Origin: Burkholderiales bacterium
GTDB taxonomy: Bacteria; Pseudomonadota; Gammaproteobacteria; Burkholderiales; SG8-39
Length of the DNA stretch: 16,668 nt
Reading direction: 5' to 3'
Assembly: GCA_029266935.1 (NCBI GenBank)
Contig: JAQSVY010000003.1
Coordinates: 1-16,668 of the forward strand
The notes under the pieces were generated by a model. That model ran no database searches. It had not been told where the DNA came from and saw only the letters and a list, made by a program, of their open reading frames with translations. Position numbers and translations under genes: made by a program. This document shows positions 9,829-16,668 of this stretch, piece after piece; within the stretch, counting starts at the first letter, position 1, and each line of letters begins with the position of its first letter.

Positions 9829-10574
9829 AACGTCAGTTCGAATCCCACGTCCCAGTCGGCCGTGCGCGGCCGCGGGTCCTCGGCGTTCTGCGCGACGAAG
9901 CGGATGTTGAGAACGTACTTGTTGGCGCTGATCTCTGGAACGCAGGGCATGGACGGATCGAGCCGCAGGCGCAGCATCTGCGCGGTCTTGCCGCCGAGCA
10001 TCTGCTGGAACATGCCCTGGGGGGCCGCAAGCGCCTGCGGACGGCCCGATTCGCGCAGGATCCGCAGGATGATCGACGAGCCGTCACGTAGCGGGTAGAG
10101 CGGCCCGGTCCATGCGGCGAGCTGGCCGGTACGCTCATCGGCGGGGCGGTGCAGCCAGTAGTGGTAGGAGGGCAGGTCGAACTCGCAGGCGCCGCCCGGT
10201 ATGCCGGTGCGCTGCTTGATCGACATCAGCCAGTCGTTTTCGCGCAGGTACTGGCCGATCTTGCCCGTCATGGAGAATAGCGCCTGCGAGGCCTGCTCGA
10301 TGTCGCGCAGCACGCCCGAGAGCGCGTCTTCGGCAATCTCGGGGTTGTTCTTGAAGGAAAGCAGTACCTGCTTCTGGCGCTCGAGCTCCTGCAGCAGGTC
10401 GGATTTCAGGTCGGCGCGGCTCGAGACTTCGAGGATCTCGAACAGAGTGAGCAGCGCCATGTGATGGTCGTGCGGGTCGGAGCGCGCGATGAAGTGCCGT
10501 GAGCGCTCGAACAGGTCTTCCAGCCGCAGCAGAGTGCGGATGCGCTCGTTGAGCGGATATTCGTAGGTGATCAC
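9816..10574 (-). CDS. zapD: Z-ring-associated protein ZapD
   Basis: ZapD (YacF) binds the FtsZ C-terminal tail and cross-links FtsZ filaments in the cytoplasm. I start it at the GTG at 10574, giving 252 residues, because the product then begins [22 protein letters not shown], the conserved family N-terminus. A longer in-frame start at 10640 would add 22 residues that do not resemble the family. Other family features are the helical domain containing the [20 protein letters not shown] region, then [15 protein letters not shown] and the beta-rich C-terminal half ending in FELTFCNL. No good Shine-Dalgarno is seen. It lies 69 bases after coaE and overlaps yacG, the same coaE-zapD-yacG order as in gammaproteobacteria. 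Its partner FtsZ is encoded at the other end of the window. Confidence 0.94.
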   Translation of the reverse strand: MITYEYPLNERIRTLLRLEDLFERSRHFIARSDPHDHHMALLTLFEILEVSSRADLKSDLLQELERQKQVLLSFKNNPEIAEDALSGVLRDIEQASQALFSMTGKIGQYLRENDWLMSIKQRTGIPGGACEFDLPSYHYWLHRPADERTGQLAAWTGPLYPLRDGSSIILRILRESGRPQALAAPQGMFQQMLGGKTAQMLRLRLDPSMPCVPEISANKYVLNIRFVAQNAEDPRPRTADWDVGFELTFCNL

Positions 10575-10643
10575 GGACGCGCTCGCGCCGGTCCGAAGCA
10601 AAAAGTTTGGCGGATTCTGAGCGATTTGGGGTCGCAGCACAAC

Positions 10644-11267
10644 TTAACGCCTCGCGTTTTCGGCCATTGCGGCGTATTTGGCGTGCAGCACGGCGACCTG
10701 TTTGTGCAGGTCCTCGAGCGTACCGTCGTTGTCGATGACGTCGTCCGCGGCAGCCAGGCGCTCCGCGCGCGACGCTTGGGACCGCACGATGGCCTGTGCC
10801 TCATCGGCCGAGAGGCCGCTGCGCGCGCGCACGCGCGCGAACTGGGTCGCCTCCGGGCAGTCCACGACCAGGATGCGGTCGACACGGCGCCGGTAGTGGC
10901 CGGATTCGACGAGGAGCGGTACGACGTGCACGACGTACGGCCCGCCTGCTGTCGCGATCTGTCGCTCCGACTCGTCGCGGATCATGGGATGGAGCACGCC
11001 CTCGAGGCACTTCCTGGCCGCGGTGTCCGCGAACACGCGCTCGCGCATGCGCTTGCGGTCCATGGCGCCCGAGGGAAGGACGAACGCATCCCCGAACAGG
11101 CGCTGGATCGCTGCAAGCGCGGCGCCTCCGGGCCCGGTGAGCCGATGCGCGATGAGATCCGTGTCCACCACCGTCGCGCCCAGACGTGCGAATTCGTCCG
11201 CGGCTGCGCTCTTGCCGCTGCCGATGCCGCCAGTGAGGCCCACCACGTAGGGCCGCTGCGCGCTCAC
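10644..11267 (-). CDS. coaE: Dephospho-CoA kinase CoaE
   Basis: CoaE phosphorylates the 3'-hydroxyl of dephospho-CoA, the last step of coenzyme A synthesis. The 207-residue product has the P-loop GLTGGIGSGKS at 10-20, the DTD motif at 35-37 followed by LIAHRLTGPGG, and the C-terminal VIDNDGTLEDL that is conserved in the family. The start is the GTG at 11267, where SAQRPYVVGLTGG begins. Longer in-frame starts run into pilD in the wrong context. The GTG overlaps the pilD stop as GTGA, so translation is probably coupled. Zinc or membrane features are absent, as expected for a cytoplasmic enzyme. A pilD-coaE-zapD-yacG order is widespread in proteobacteria. There is nothing unusual in the protein. 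Confidence 0.96.
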   Translation of the reverse strand: MSAQRPYVVGLTGGIGSGKSAAADEFARLGATVVDTDLIAHRLTGPGGAALAAIQRLFGDAFVLPSGAMDRKRMRERVFADTAARKCLEGVLHPMIRDESERQIATAGGPYVVHVVPLLVESGHYRRRVDRILVVDCPEATQFARVRARSGLSADEAQAIVRSQASRAERLAAADDVIDNDGTLEDLHKQVAVLHAKYAAMAENARR

Positions 11268-12127
11268 ATCCGCTCGCCATACCAGCGCACGATGGGCTCC
11301 CCCCAGTAGAGCGCGACGATTCCGGCGATCGCGAGGTAAGGCCCGAAATGGAACCGAAAACCGGCGTCCCAGCGGCCGCGCGCGGCGAACATCTGCACGG
11401 CGCCGAAGGCGAGGCCGACGAAGGACGAAAGCAGGATCACGAGCGGCAGTATCTTCCAGCCGAGGAACGCGCCGACCGCGGCATTCATCTTGAAGTCCCC
11501 GTAGCCCATGCCCTCCTTGCCGGTCGCGAGCTTGTAGCCCCAATACACCATCCACAGCGACAGGTAGCCGGCGACGGCGCCCAGCACGGCGTCGCGCAGG
11601 GGTACGAACGCAGTGCCGAGGTTGAGGACCAGCCCGCTCCAGAGCAGCAGGAGCGTGAGGTCGTCCGGCAGGAGCCCGGTCTCTTGGTCAATGAAGGCGA
11701 GGGCAATGGTGAACCAGACGAAGAGCGCCGCGCCGGCGGCAGCGAGCGTGGGGCCGAAGTGCGATGCCGAATAGGCGGCGCCGACGGCGGCGAGGAGCTC
11801 GACGAGGGGGTACTTCAGGCCGATGCGGGCGCGGCACGCGGCACAGCGGCCGCGCAGCCAGAGGTAGCTTATCAGCGGGACGTTCTCCAGCGCCCGGATG
11901 CGATGCCCGCACGCCGGGCAGCTGGAGCGCGGGGAGACGAGGCTGTAGGGCTCGAGCGCGGGCGGTCCTTGGCCGGCAAGGGCGGCGCACTCAGCGCGCC
12001 ACTCGCGCTCCATCATGCGCGGCAGCCGGTGGATGACCACGTTGAGGAACGAGCCGACGCACAGGCCTATCGCCAGCGCGGCCCACGGGAAGACGGCTGG
12101 CTGGAGAAGCCAGCCGAGCGACGTCAC
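11264..12127 (-). CDS. pilD: Prepilin leader peptidase / N-methyltransferase PilD
   Basis: PilD cuts the leader from type IV prepilins and type II secretion pseudopilins and methylates the new N-terminus at the inner membrane. The 287-residue product has about seven to eight membrane helices. GSFLNVVIHRLP is at 25-36. Two CxxC pairs (Cys70/Cys73 and Cys95/Cys98) belong to the N-terminal cytoplasmic domain. The catalytic aspartates are Asp147 in FIDQETGLLPD and Asp211 in GMGYGDFKM. All expected residues are present. The start is a GTG one base after the pilC stop, and the stop overlaps the coaE start, so pilC-pilD-coaE form one tight unit. It could also process type II secretion substrates, which the window cannot show. 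Confidence 0.97.
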   Translation of the reverse strand: MTSLGWLLQPAVFPWAALAIGLCVGSFLNVVIHRLPRMMEREWRAECAALAGQGPPALEPYSLVSPRSSCPACGHRIRALENVPLISYLWLRGRCAACRARIGLKYPLVELLAAVGAAYSASHFGPTLAAAGAALFVWFTIALAFIDQETGLLPDDLTLLLLWSGLVLNLGTAFVPLRDAVLGAVAGYLSLWMVYWGYKLATGKEGMGYGDFKMNAAVGAFLGWKILPLVILLSSFVGLAFGAVQMFAARGRWDAGFRFHFGPYLAIAGIVALYWGEPIVRWYGERM

Positions 12128-12128
12128 C

Positions 12129-13352
12129 TCAGACGACCCCGCCGAGCTTGAAGATGGGCAAGTACATGGCGATCACCATGCCGCCGATCAGGGTGCCCAG
12201 CACGACCATGATCATCGGCTCCATCAGGGAGGAGAGCGCCTCCACGGCGTCATCGACCTCGGCCTCGTAAAAGTCGGCCACCTTGCTCAGCATCGAGTCG
12301 AGGGCGCCAGTCTCCTCGCCGATCGACACCATCTGGACCACCATGCTGGGAAACACGTTGGCATTCTGCATCGCCACGGTGAGCGCCGTGCCGGTCTGCA
12401 CCTCTGACTGGATCTGTTTGGTGGCCGCCTGGTAGACGTAGTTCCCCGAGGCGCCGCCGACCGAGTCGAGCGCCTCCACCAGAGGCACACCCGCGGCAAA
12501 CATGGTCGAGCAGGTGCGCGTCCAGCGCGCGATGGTCGACTTTCGCACAAGGTCGCCGAACACCGGCAGGCGCAGCATCAGCCGGTCCATGAAGATCTGC
12601 ACCGGGCGCGAGCGCTTCCACGCCTCGAGGAAGCCGTAGATCGCGATGCCGATCGCCGGGAAGATGATGTACCAGTTCGCGACGAACCAATCGGAGATCG
12701 CCATGACCACCAGCGTCGGCGCCGGCAGGTCGGCGCCGAAGTTGGTGAATACCTCCTTGAACGCCGGGATGACGAAGATCATGATCACCGCCGTGATGAT
12801 GAAGGCCACCGCGATGATCGCGATCGGATAGAAGAGTGCGCCCTTGATCTTCGACTTGATGGCTTGGATCTTTTCCTTGTAGGTGGCCAGGCGGTCGAGC
12901 AGGCTCTCGAGAATACCGGCTTGCTCGCCGGCCTGCACCAGGTTGCAGAAGAGCGCGTCGAAGTGCAGCGGGTGCTTGCGGAACGCGGCGGCGAGCGCCG
13001 AGCCGGTCTCGACGTCGGTCTTGATCTCGATCAGCAGCTTGACCACCGCCGGGTTGGAGGCGCCCTTGGAGACGATGTCGAAGGACTGCAGCAGCGGCAC
13101 CCCGGCCTTCATCATCGTGGCGAGTTGGCGCGTGAACAGCGTGATGTCCTTGTCGGTGACCTTGCCGGCGCGGCCAACGCGCTGCTTCTTGACCTTCGTG
13201 ACCAGGATGCCCTGGCGTCGCAACGTCGCGTTTACAACTGACTCCCCTCCCGCGCGCATCTCGCCGCGGAGGATCTTGCCGGCCTTGTCCTTGCCTTCCC
13301 AGGCGTAGGTTGCTTGCTTCGGCCCCTTGACGGCCGCTGCTGCGGTTGCCAT
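12129..13352 (-). CDS. pilC: Type IV pilus inner-membrane platform protein PilC
   Basis: PilC is the inner-membrane platform on which the PilB and PilT ATPases act to extend and retract type IV pili. The 407-residue length is normal. After a short N-terminal cytoplasmic part (YAWEGKDKAGKILRGEMRA), two T2SSF domains span about 70-198 and 275-400. Membrane helices are at about 174-198, 224-243 and 377-399. The repeated motif AGVPLLQSFD / AGVPLVEALD and the paired EQAG / EETGALDSML segments show the internal duplication. The ATG has a strong GGGAGGGA ribosome site just upstream. pilD follows after one base. No pilB lies next to it; the upstream gene on this strand is a CorC-type transporter, 66 bases away. 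It could in principle be the type II secretion homologue GspF, but the pilD link favours PilC. Confidence 0.95.
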   Translation of the reverse strand: MATAAAAVKGPKQATYAWEGKDKAGKILRGEMRAGGESVVNATLRRQGILVTKVKKQRVGRAGKVTDKDITLFTRQLATMMKAGVPLLQSFDIVSKGASNPAVVKLLIEIKTDVETGSALAAAFRKHPLHFDALFCNLVQAGEQAGILESLLDRLATYKEKIQAIKSKIKGALFYPIAIIAVAFIITAVIMIFVIPAFKEVFTNFGADLPAPTLVVMAISDWFVANWYIIFPAIGIAIYGFLEAWKRSRPVQIFMDRLMLRLPVFGDLVRKSTIARWTRTCSTMFAAGVPLVEALDSVGGASGNYVYQAATKQIQSEVQTGTALTVAMQNANVFPSMVVQMVSIGEETGALDSMLSKVADFYEAEVDDAVEALSSLMEPMIMVVLGTLIGGMVIAMYLPIFKLGGVV

Positions 13353-13355
13353 GCG

Positions 13356-13364
13356 TCCCTCCCT
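13356..13364 (-). promoter_or_regulatory. Shine-Dalgarno site of pilC
   Basis: AGGGAGGGA on the - strand ends three bases before the pilC ATG, with the GGAGG core about five bases away. It is the strongest ribosome site in the - strand block and supports the chosen start. Confidence 0.75.
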
Positions 13365-13373
13365 ATCGGCGCG

Positions 13374-13402
13374 ATGATGCCCGCGGGGGAGGCGTTTGTA
13401 AA
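13374..13402 (-). promoter_or_regulatory. Candidate sigma-70-like promoter of pilC operon
   Basis: On the - strand TTTACA (13397-13402) and CATCAT (13374-13379) are separated by exactly 17 bases, in the 66-base gap between the corC-like gene and pilC. The -35 matches TTGACA at five of six positions and the -10 matches TATAAT at four of six. Transcription would start about 15 bases ahead of the pilC ATG. This is a pattern match only; no terminator for the gene upstream is visible. Confidence 0.4.
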
Positions 13403-13418
13403 GGGTGAAAACCTCGTC

Positions 13419-14714
13419 CTAAGCCCCTGAGGGCTCTGGATTTTCGATCGGCTCGACAGGTCGGAAGATACGCACGGTTTTGATGGTGCGGCCCTGAGCG
13501 TGCACGATTTCCATAGGCACGTTGCCGATCTTGATGGAAACGTCGGCTTCCGGGATATCCTGCAGGTGCTCGACGATCAGGCCGTTGAGGGTCTTTGGGC
13601 CGTCGGTGGGAAGCGAGAGGCCGAGTGCGCGATTCACCTCGCGCACCGGCATCGCACCCTCTGCGCTGGCGCTGCCTTCCTCGTCCCATGCCAGCGGCGT
13701 GGCCGCCGGCAGCGTGGTCGTGAACTTGCCGATGATCTCCTCGATGATGTCCTCGAGCGTGACCAGGCCCATTAGCTCGCCGTACTCGTCCACCACTAGC
13801 GCGATGCGCTCGCGGTTCTCCTGGAAGTACTGCAGCTGCGTCAGCACGGTGGTCGACGCCGGCACGTAATAGGGCTCGTCCAGCACTTCCTGGATCGTCG
13901 CCTCGCTCAGCATGCTGGCGTGCAGGGGGCCGAGGATGCGGCGCAGGTGCAGCACCCCGGCCACCTCGCCCTCGTGGTTGCGGAACACCGGCAGGCGCAT
14001 GTGGTGGCTGGTGGCGAGCTCATGGGACACTTTCTCGAGGCCGTCCTCCAGCGTCACCGACTCGATCCGCGCGCGCGGAATCATGATGTCCTGCACGGTG
14101 ATGTCGCCCAACTCGAAGAGATTCATGAGGATGGAGAAATGCTTCTTCGGCATGAAGCTCGAGGATTCCAGCACCAGGGTGCGTATCTCCTCGGGGGAGA
14201 GCTTTTGCACCTCGGTCTGCTCTCCCGGCCGGATGCCGACCAGCAGCAGAAGCGGGCGCACGAACAGGTTGACGAACCAGACGCCGGGCTGCACCAGCCA
14301 CTGGAACGGTCGCAGGACATAGGCGATCACGGGCGCAATGCGCTCCGGATAGGTGGCGCCGACCACCTTGGGCGTGATCTCGGCGAAAACGATGATCAGG
14401 AACGAGATCGCAAGCGTGCTGACGGCGTACGCCAGTTTACCCTGTCCGAATAGTTCGACGGCGATCAGGCTGGCAAGCGTCGCCGCGGCCGCGTTGATGA
14501 GGTTGTTGCCGATCAGGATAGCGCCCAGCAGCTTGTCGGTGCGCTTGAGGAGCTGCTCGACGCGCTGCGCGCCGCCATGACCTTGGGCCGCCATGTGCCT
14601 GAGCCGGTAGCGGTTGATCGCCATCATGCTCGTCTCGGCGATAGAGAAGAAGCCCGAAGCGACGAGCAACACCACCAGCGCCCCGATCATCCTGCCGAGG
14701 GTCAGCTCTTCCAT
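13419..14714 (-). CDS. HlyC/CorC (CNNM/DUF21) family transporter with CBS pair
   Basis: This is an inner-membrane protein of 431 residues in the CorC/HlyC family, whose studied members export magnesium or related divalent cations. The order is: a DUF21/CNNM membrane domain with helices at about 8-28, 62-88, 95-118 and 128-160, including SGFFSIAETSMMAINRYRL and FAEITPKVVGATYPE; then a CBS pair at about 205-330 (IMIPRARIESVTLEDG and YGELMGLVTLEDIIEEIIGK); then the C-terminal CorC_HlyC domain (about 345-420) with TLNGLIVEHL. The start ATG at 14714 overlaps the ccsA-like stop as TGATG. Longer in-frame starts read antisense through ccsA and ffh and were discarded. The earlier suggestion that such proteins are haemolysins is not supported by family work. 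The ion carried is not known from sequence. Confidence 0.92.
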   Translation of the reverse strand: MEELTLGRMIGALVVLLVASGFFSIAETSMMAINRYRLRHMAAQGHGGAQRVEQLLKRTDKLLGAILIGNNLINAAAATLASLIAVELFGQGKLAYAVSTLAISFLIIVFAEITPKVVGATYPERIAPVIAYVLRPFQWLVQPGVWFVNLFVRPLLLLVGIRPGEQTEVQKLSPEEIRTLVLESSSFMPKKHFSILMNLFELGDITVQDIMIPRARIESVTLEDGLEKVSHELATSHHMRLPVFRNHEGEVAGVLHLRRILGPLHASMLSEATIQEVLDEPYYVPASTTVLTQLQYFQENRERIALVVDEYGELMGLVTLEDIIEEIIGKFTTTLPAATPLAWDEEGSASAEGAMPVREVNRALGLSLPTDGPKTLNGLIVEHLQDIPEADVSIKIGNVPMEIVHAQGRTIKTVRIFRPVEPIENPEPSGA

Positions 14715-15538
14715 CAGCCGCGGTGGAGCAGGACTTCGAGCACGAAGCGGCTGCCGACGTACGCGAACAGCAGCATCACGAACCCGGTGAGGGTCCAGCG
14801 CAGCGCCGTGCGCCCGCGCCAGCCGTAGAGCCAGCGTCCCGCCAGCAGCGATCCGAACGCGAGCCACGACAACACCGCGAACACGGTCTTGTGGTCTAGC
14901 GGCAGAGCGCGGCCGAACAGCGTCTCCGAGAAGACGATGCCGGTGGCGAGCGTGAGCGTGAGGAAGACGAAGGCCGCGGCGATGACGCGGAAGAGCAGCC
15001 TCTCCAGCGTGAGCAGCGGCGGCAGGCCGGCGAGCGCGAAGCCGCTCTTGCGATGCAGCTGGCGCTCGGCCACCGCCATCAGCGTCGCGTGCAGTAGCGC
15101 GATGACGAACAGGCTGTAGGCGACCATCGCGAGCGCGAGGTGCAGGCGGAAGCCGGTGGCCTGCGCGTACACGGCGCTCGAAGCGAGCCCGGGAAAGAGC
15201 GCCGGCAACGGCACGGCAGCGGCGGCGAGCGGCATCACCAACGGCTCCATGCCCTCGAGGCTGTAGAACAGGCTCTCCACCCAGTAGAGCGCCACGCCGA
15301 GGAACATCATGACCGAGAGCGCCTGGGCGAAACCGAAGCGCAGCTGGGAGGTGCCGAACAGGGCGGCATAGAGCAGCCAGCCGTGCAAGCCGAGCGGCAC
15401 CAGCATCGCGGCGCGCTCCCATGCCCGCAGACCGGGCGTCGTGGCCGCTTCGCGGCGCCGCCAGCGCGTGTTCCAGAAATGCCACGCCAGCCCCAGATAC
15501 ATGGCCGAGGCAGCGGCGTGAATTACAATGTCCGGCAC
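14714..15538 (-). CDS. CcsA/YpjD-like cytochrome c assembly membrane protein
   Basis: This is a 274-residue integral membrane protein with about eight helices, of the CcsA/YpjD group that resembles the haem-handling cytochrome c assembly proteins. The start is a GTG at 15538. The N-terminus MPDIVIHAAASAMYLGLAWH fits the family, and GAGGGGAA on the - strand precedes it by a few bases. Conserved-looking elements are HLALAMVAYSLFVIALLHA (133-151) and LDHKTVFAVLSWLAFGSLL with GWRGRTALRW (215-248); His133 and His216 are candidate haem or structural histidines. The full WWD haem motif of true CcsA was not found, so a direct role in haem export is unproven. It is the first gene of the - strand block and diverges from ffh with no intergenic space, which is abnormal. 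Confidence 0.85.
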   Translation of the reverse strand: MPDIVIHAAASAMYLGLAWHFWNTRWRRREAATTPGLRAWERAAMLVPLGLHGWLLYAALFGTSQLRFGFAQALSVMMFLGVALYWVESLFYSLEGMEPLVMPLAAAAVPLPALFPGLASSAVYAQATGFRLHLALAMVAYSLFVIALLHATLMAVAERQLHRKSGFALAGLPPLLTLERLLFRVIAAAFVFLTLTLATGIVFSETLFGRALPLDHKTVFAVLSWLAFGSLLAGRWLYGWRGRTALRWTLTGFVMLLFAYVGSRFVLEVLLHRG

Positions 15539-15555
15539 TTCCCCTCATCGACGCG

Positions 15556-16668
15556 GTGCGCGTGAAGGCGCTCGGCGAGGAGGTGGTGGGCAGCCTGACG
15601 CCCGGCCAGGCGCTGGTCGGCGTGGTGCACCGCGAGCTCGCGCAGCTAATGGGCGAGGCGAACGTCGCGCTCGACCTCGCCACGCAGCCGCCGGCGGTCC
15701 TCCTGATGGCGGGACTGCAGGGCTCGGGCAAGACGACCACCTGCGGCAAGCTTGCCTTGCACCTGAAAGGCGCGAAGAAGCGCGTCGCGCTCGTGTCCTG
15801 CGACGTGTACCGCCCCGCGGCCATCGAGCAGCTCAAGACGGTGGCGGCGCAGGCCGAGGCGGATTTCATCGAATCTAGAATCAACGAAGCGCCATTGGCG
15901 ATTGCCGCGCGTGCGCTCGAGTATGCGCGCACGCACTACTGCGACGTGCTGATCGTCGATACCGCGGGCCGCCTCGCGATCGACGAGCAGATGATGCGCG
16001 AGATCGCCGAGCTGCACGCGCTGCTGAAGCCGGTCGAAACGCTCTTCATCGTCGACGCCATGCAGGGCCAGGACGCCGTCAACGTCGCGCGCGCGTTCAA
16101 CGAGCGTCTGCCGCTCACCGGCGTGATCCTGACCAAGCTCGACGGCGACGCCCGCGGTGGCGCGGCGCTCTCGGTTCGTCACGTCACCGGTAAGCCGGTC
16201 AAGTTCGCCGGCGTCGGCGAGAAGCTGACCGGTCTGGAGCCGTTCTACCCGGAGCGCATGGCGGCGCGCATCCTCGGCATGGGCGACATCCTGTCGCTCG
16301 TGGAGGAGGCGCACGCGAAGATCGACCTCGAGGAGGCCAAGCGCGTCGCCGAGAAGGTGAAGAAGGGCAAGGGCTTCGACCTCGAGGACTTCAAGCAGCA
16401 GCTCGGGCAGATGAAGAAGATGGGCGGCGTGGCATCGCTGCTCGACAAGCTCCCCGCGCAGCTCGCCGGCCAGATCGATCCGGCGAAGCTGCAGGACGAC
16501 AAGCAGTTGCGCCGCATCGAGGGCATCATCAATGCCATGACGCCCCAGGAGCGCGCCAATCCCGCGCTGCTCAAGGCCTCGCGCAAGCGGCGCATCGCCG
16601 CCGGCGCCGGCGTGCCGGTGCAGGCGGTGAACCAGCTGCTCAACCAGTTCGAGCAGATGCAGAAGATG
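15556..16668 (+). CDS. ffh: Signal recognition particle GTPase Ffh, lacking its N-terminus (partial)
   Basis: Ffh binds signal sequences and 4.5S RNA and docks with FtsY to bring ribosomes to the membrane. Recognisable Ffh sequence begins at about 15547 (IDAVRVKALGEEVVGSLTPG) and runs open to the right edge. The G domain is complete: P-loop GLQGSGKTT from 15712, DVYRPAAIEQL, DTAGRLAID, TKLDGDARGGAAL and GVGEKLTGLEPF. The M domain starts near FDLEDFKQQL and includes MGGVASLLDKLP and the RNA-binding SRKRRIAAGAG. The normal first ~52-57 residues of the N domain are absent. The P-loop would be at residue 53 from the GTG at 15556, against about 105 in typical Ffh. The only possible starts are GTGs at 15556 or 15562; an ATG at 15528 is out of frame. 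A full start would need DNA that is not here. Identity is certain; intactness is doubtful. Confidence 0.93.
   Translation, partial: MRVKALGEEVVGSLTPGQALVGVVHRELAQLMGEANVALDLATQPPAVLLMAGLQGSGKTTTCGKLALHLKGAKKRVALVSCDVYRPAAIEQLKTVAAQAEADFIESRINEAPLAIAARALEYARTHYCDVLIVDTAGRLAIDEQMMREIAELHALLKPVETLFIVDAMQGQDAVNVARAFNERLPLTGVILTKLDGDARGGAALSVRHVTGKPVKFAGVGEKLTGLEPFYPERMAARILGMGDILSLVEEAHAKIDLEEAKRVAEKVKKGKGFDLEDFKQQLGQMKKMGGVASLLDKLPAQLAGQIDPAKLQDDKQLRRIEGIINAMTPQERANPALLKASRKRRIAAGAGVPVQAVNQLLNQFEQMQKM

Noticed and set aside
10820..10839. Twenty bases of alternating pyrimidine-purine (mostly GC) within coaE, a possible Z-DNA former.
   Set aside because: It encodes a normal Arg/Ala-rich segment of CoaE, and similar tracts are common in GC-rich genomes. 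There is no sign of function.
11268..11555. N-terminal extension of the coaE frame into pilD.
   Set aside because: The 96 extra residues are shadow sequence of pilD, and CoaE family sequence begins at the GTG that overlaps the pilD stop.
13422..13435. Small hairpin (AGCCC/GGGCT) at the end of the corC-like gene as its terminator.
   Set aside because: Only five base pairs, it lies in the coding end, and no T-run follows directly on the - strand.
15528..15878. A + strand frame from an ATG at 15528 (116 codons) within the start of ffh.
   Set aside because: It is read in a different frame from the recognisable Ffh sequence, has arginine- and glycine-rich composition typical of a shadow of GC-rich coding DNA, and matches no family.
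15841..15910. Suspected small indel in ffh where ADFIESRINEAPLA departs from the common sequence.
   Set aside because: The frame is continuous, the segment length matches the family, and the DTAGR motif follows in the same frame.
14715..15932. A long upstream extension of the corC-like frame on the - strand, antisense through ccsA and ffh.
   Set aside because: Family sequence begins exactly at the ATG at 14714, which overlaps the ccsA stop. The extension is alanine/arginine-rich shadow sequence over two real genes.

Overview
The window is a GC-rich stretch of bacterial chromosome whose gene content and order (ftsA-ftsZ-lpxC, then M23 peptidase-secA-argJ; and ffh divergent from ccsA-corC-pilC-pilD-coaE-zapD-yacG) point to a betaproteobacterium. 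The exact order or family cannot be fixed from sequence alone. It is a core housekeeping region. I see no insertion sequence, prophage, CRISPR array, tRNA, rRNA, toxin-antitoxin or defence cassette. No gap between genes exceeds 90 bases.

Positions 1-9656 read mainly on the + strand. They hold the end of the division and cell-wall (dcw) cluster (ftsA tail, ftsZ), lpxC for lipid A, a periplasmic M23/LytM peptidase, secA, argJ, a DUF815 AAA-type ATPase, and a fused Nudix/ThiE-like protein. One gene, dciA (DUF721 helicase loader), lies on the - strand between lpxC and the peptidase. It is tail-to-tail with the first and head-to-head with the second.

Positions 9631-15538 read on the - strand in the order ccsA/ypjD-like, HlyC/CorC-type transporter, pilC, pilD, coaE, zapD, yacG. 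The genes are very tightly packed (TGATG and GTGA overlaps, 1-base gaps). This joins type IV pilus assembly (PilC, PilD) to coenzyme A synthesis (CoaE), Z-ring bundling (ZapD) and gyrase protection (YacG). The two blocks converge with a 26-base overlap of the Nudix and yacG genes.

Positions 15547-16668 hold ffh (signal recognition particle GTPase) on the + strand, running off the window. Its first ~52-57 codons and its whole promoter region are missing. The reading frame joins directly onto the ribosome-binding region of the divergent ccsA gene. This is the most anomalous point in the window and is either a real deletion or an assembly error.

Functionally the genes cover division (FtsA, FtsZ, ZapD, LytM-type peptidase), envelope building (LpxC), protein export (SecA, Ffh), replication and topology (DciA, YacG) and metabolism (ArgJ, CoaE). 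I found no convincing new multi-gene system. The most interesting leads are the ffh junction, the Nudix/ThiE-like fusion with a degenerate TMP-synthase loop, the uncharacterised DUF815 ATPase, a near-leaderless lpxC start, and pilC-pilD without an adjacent pilB.
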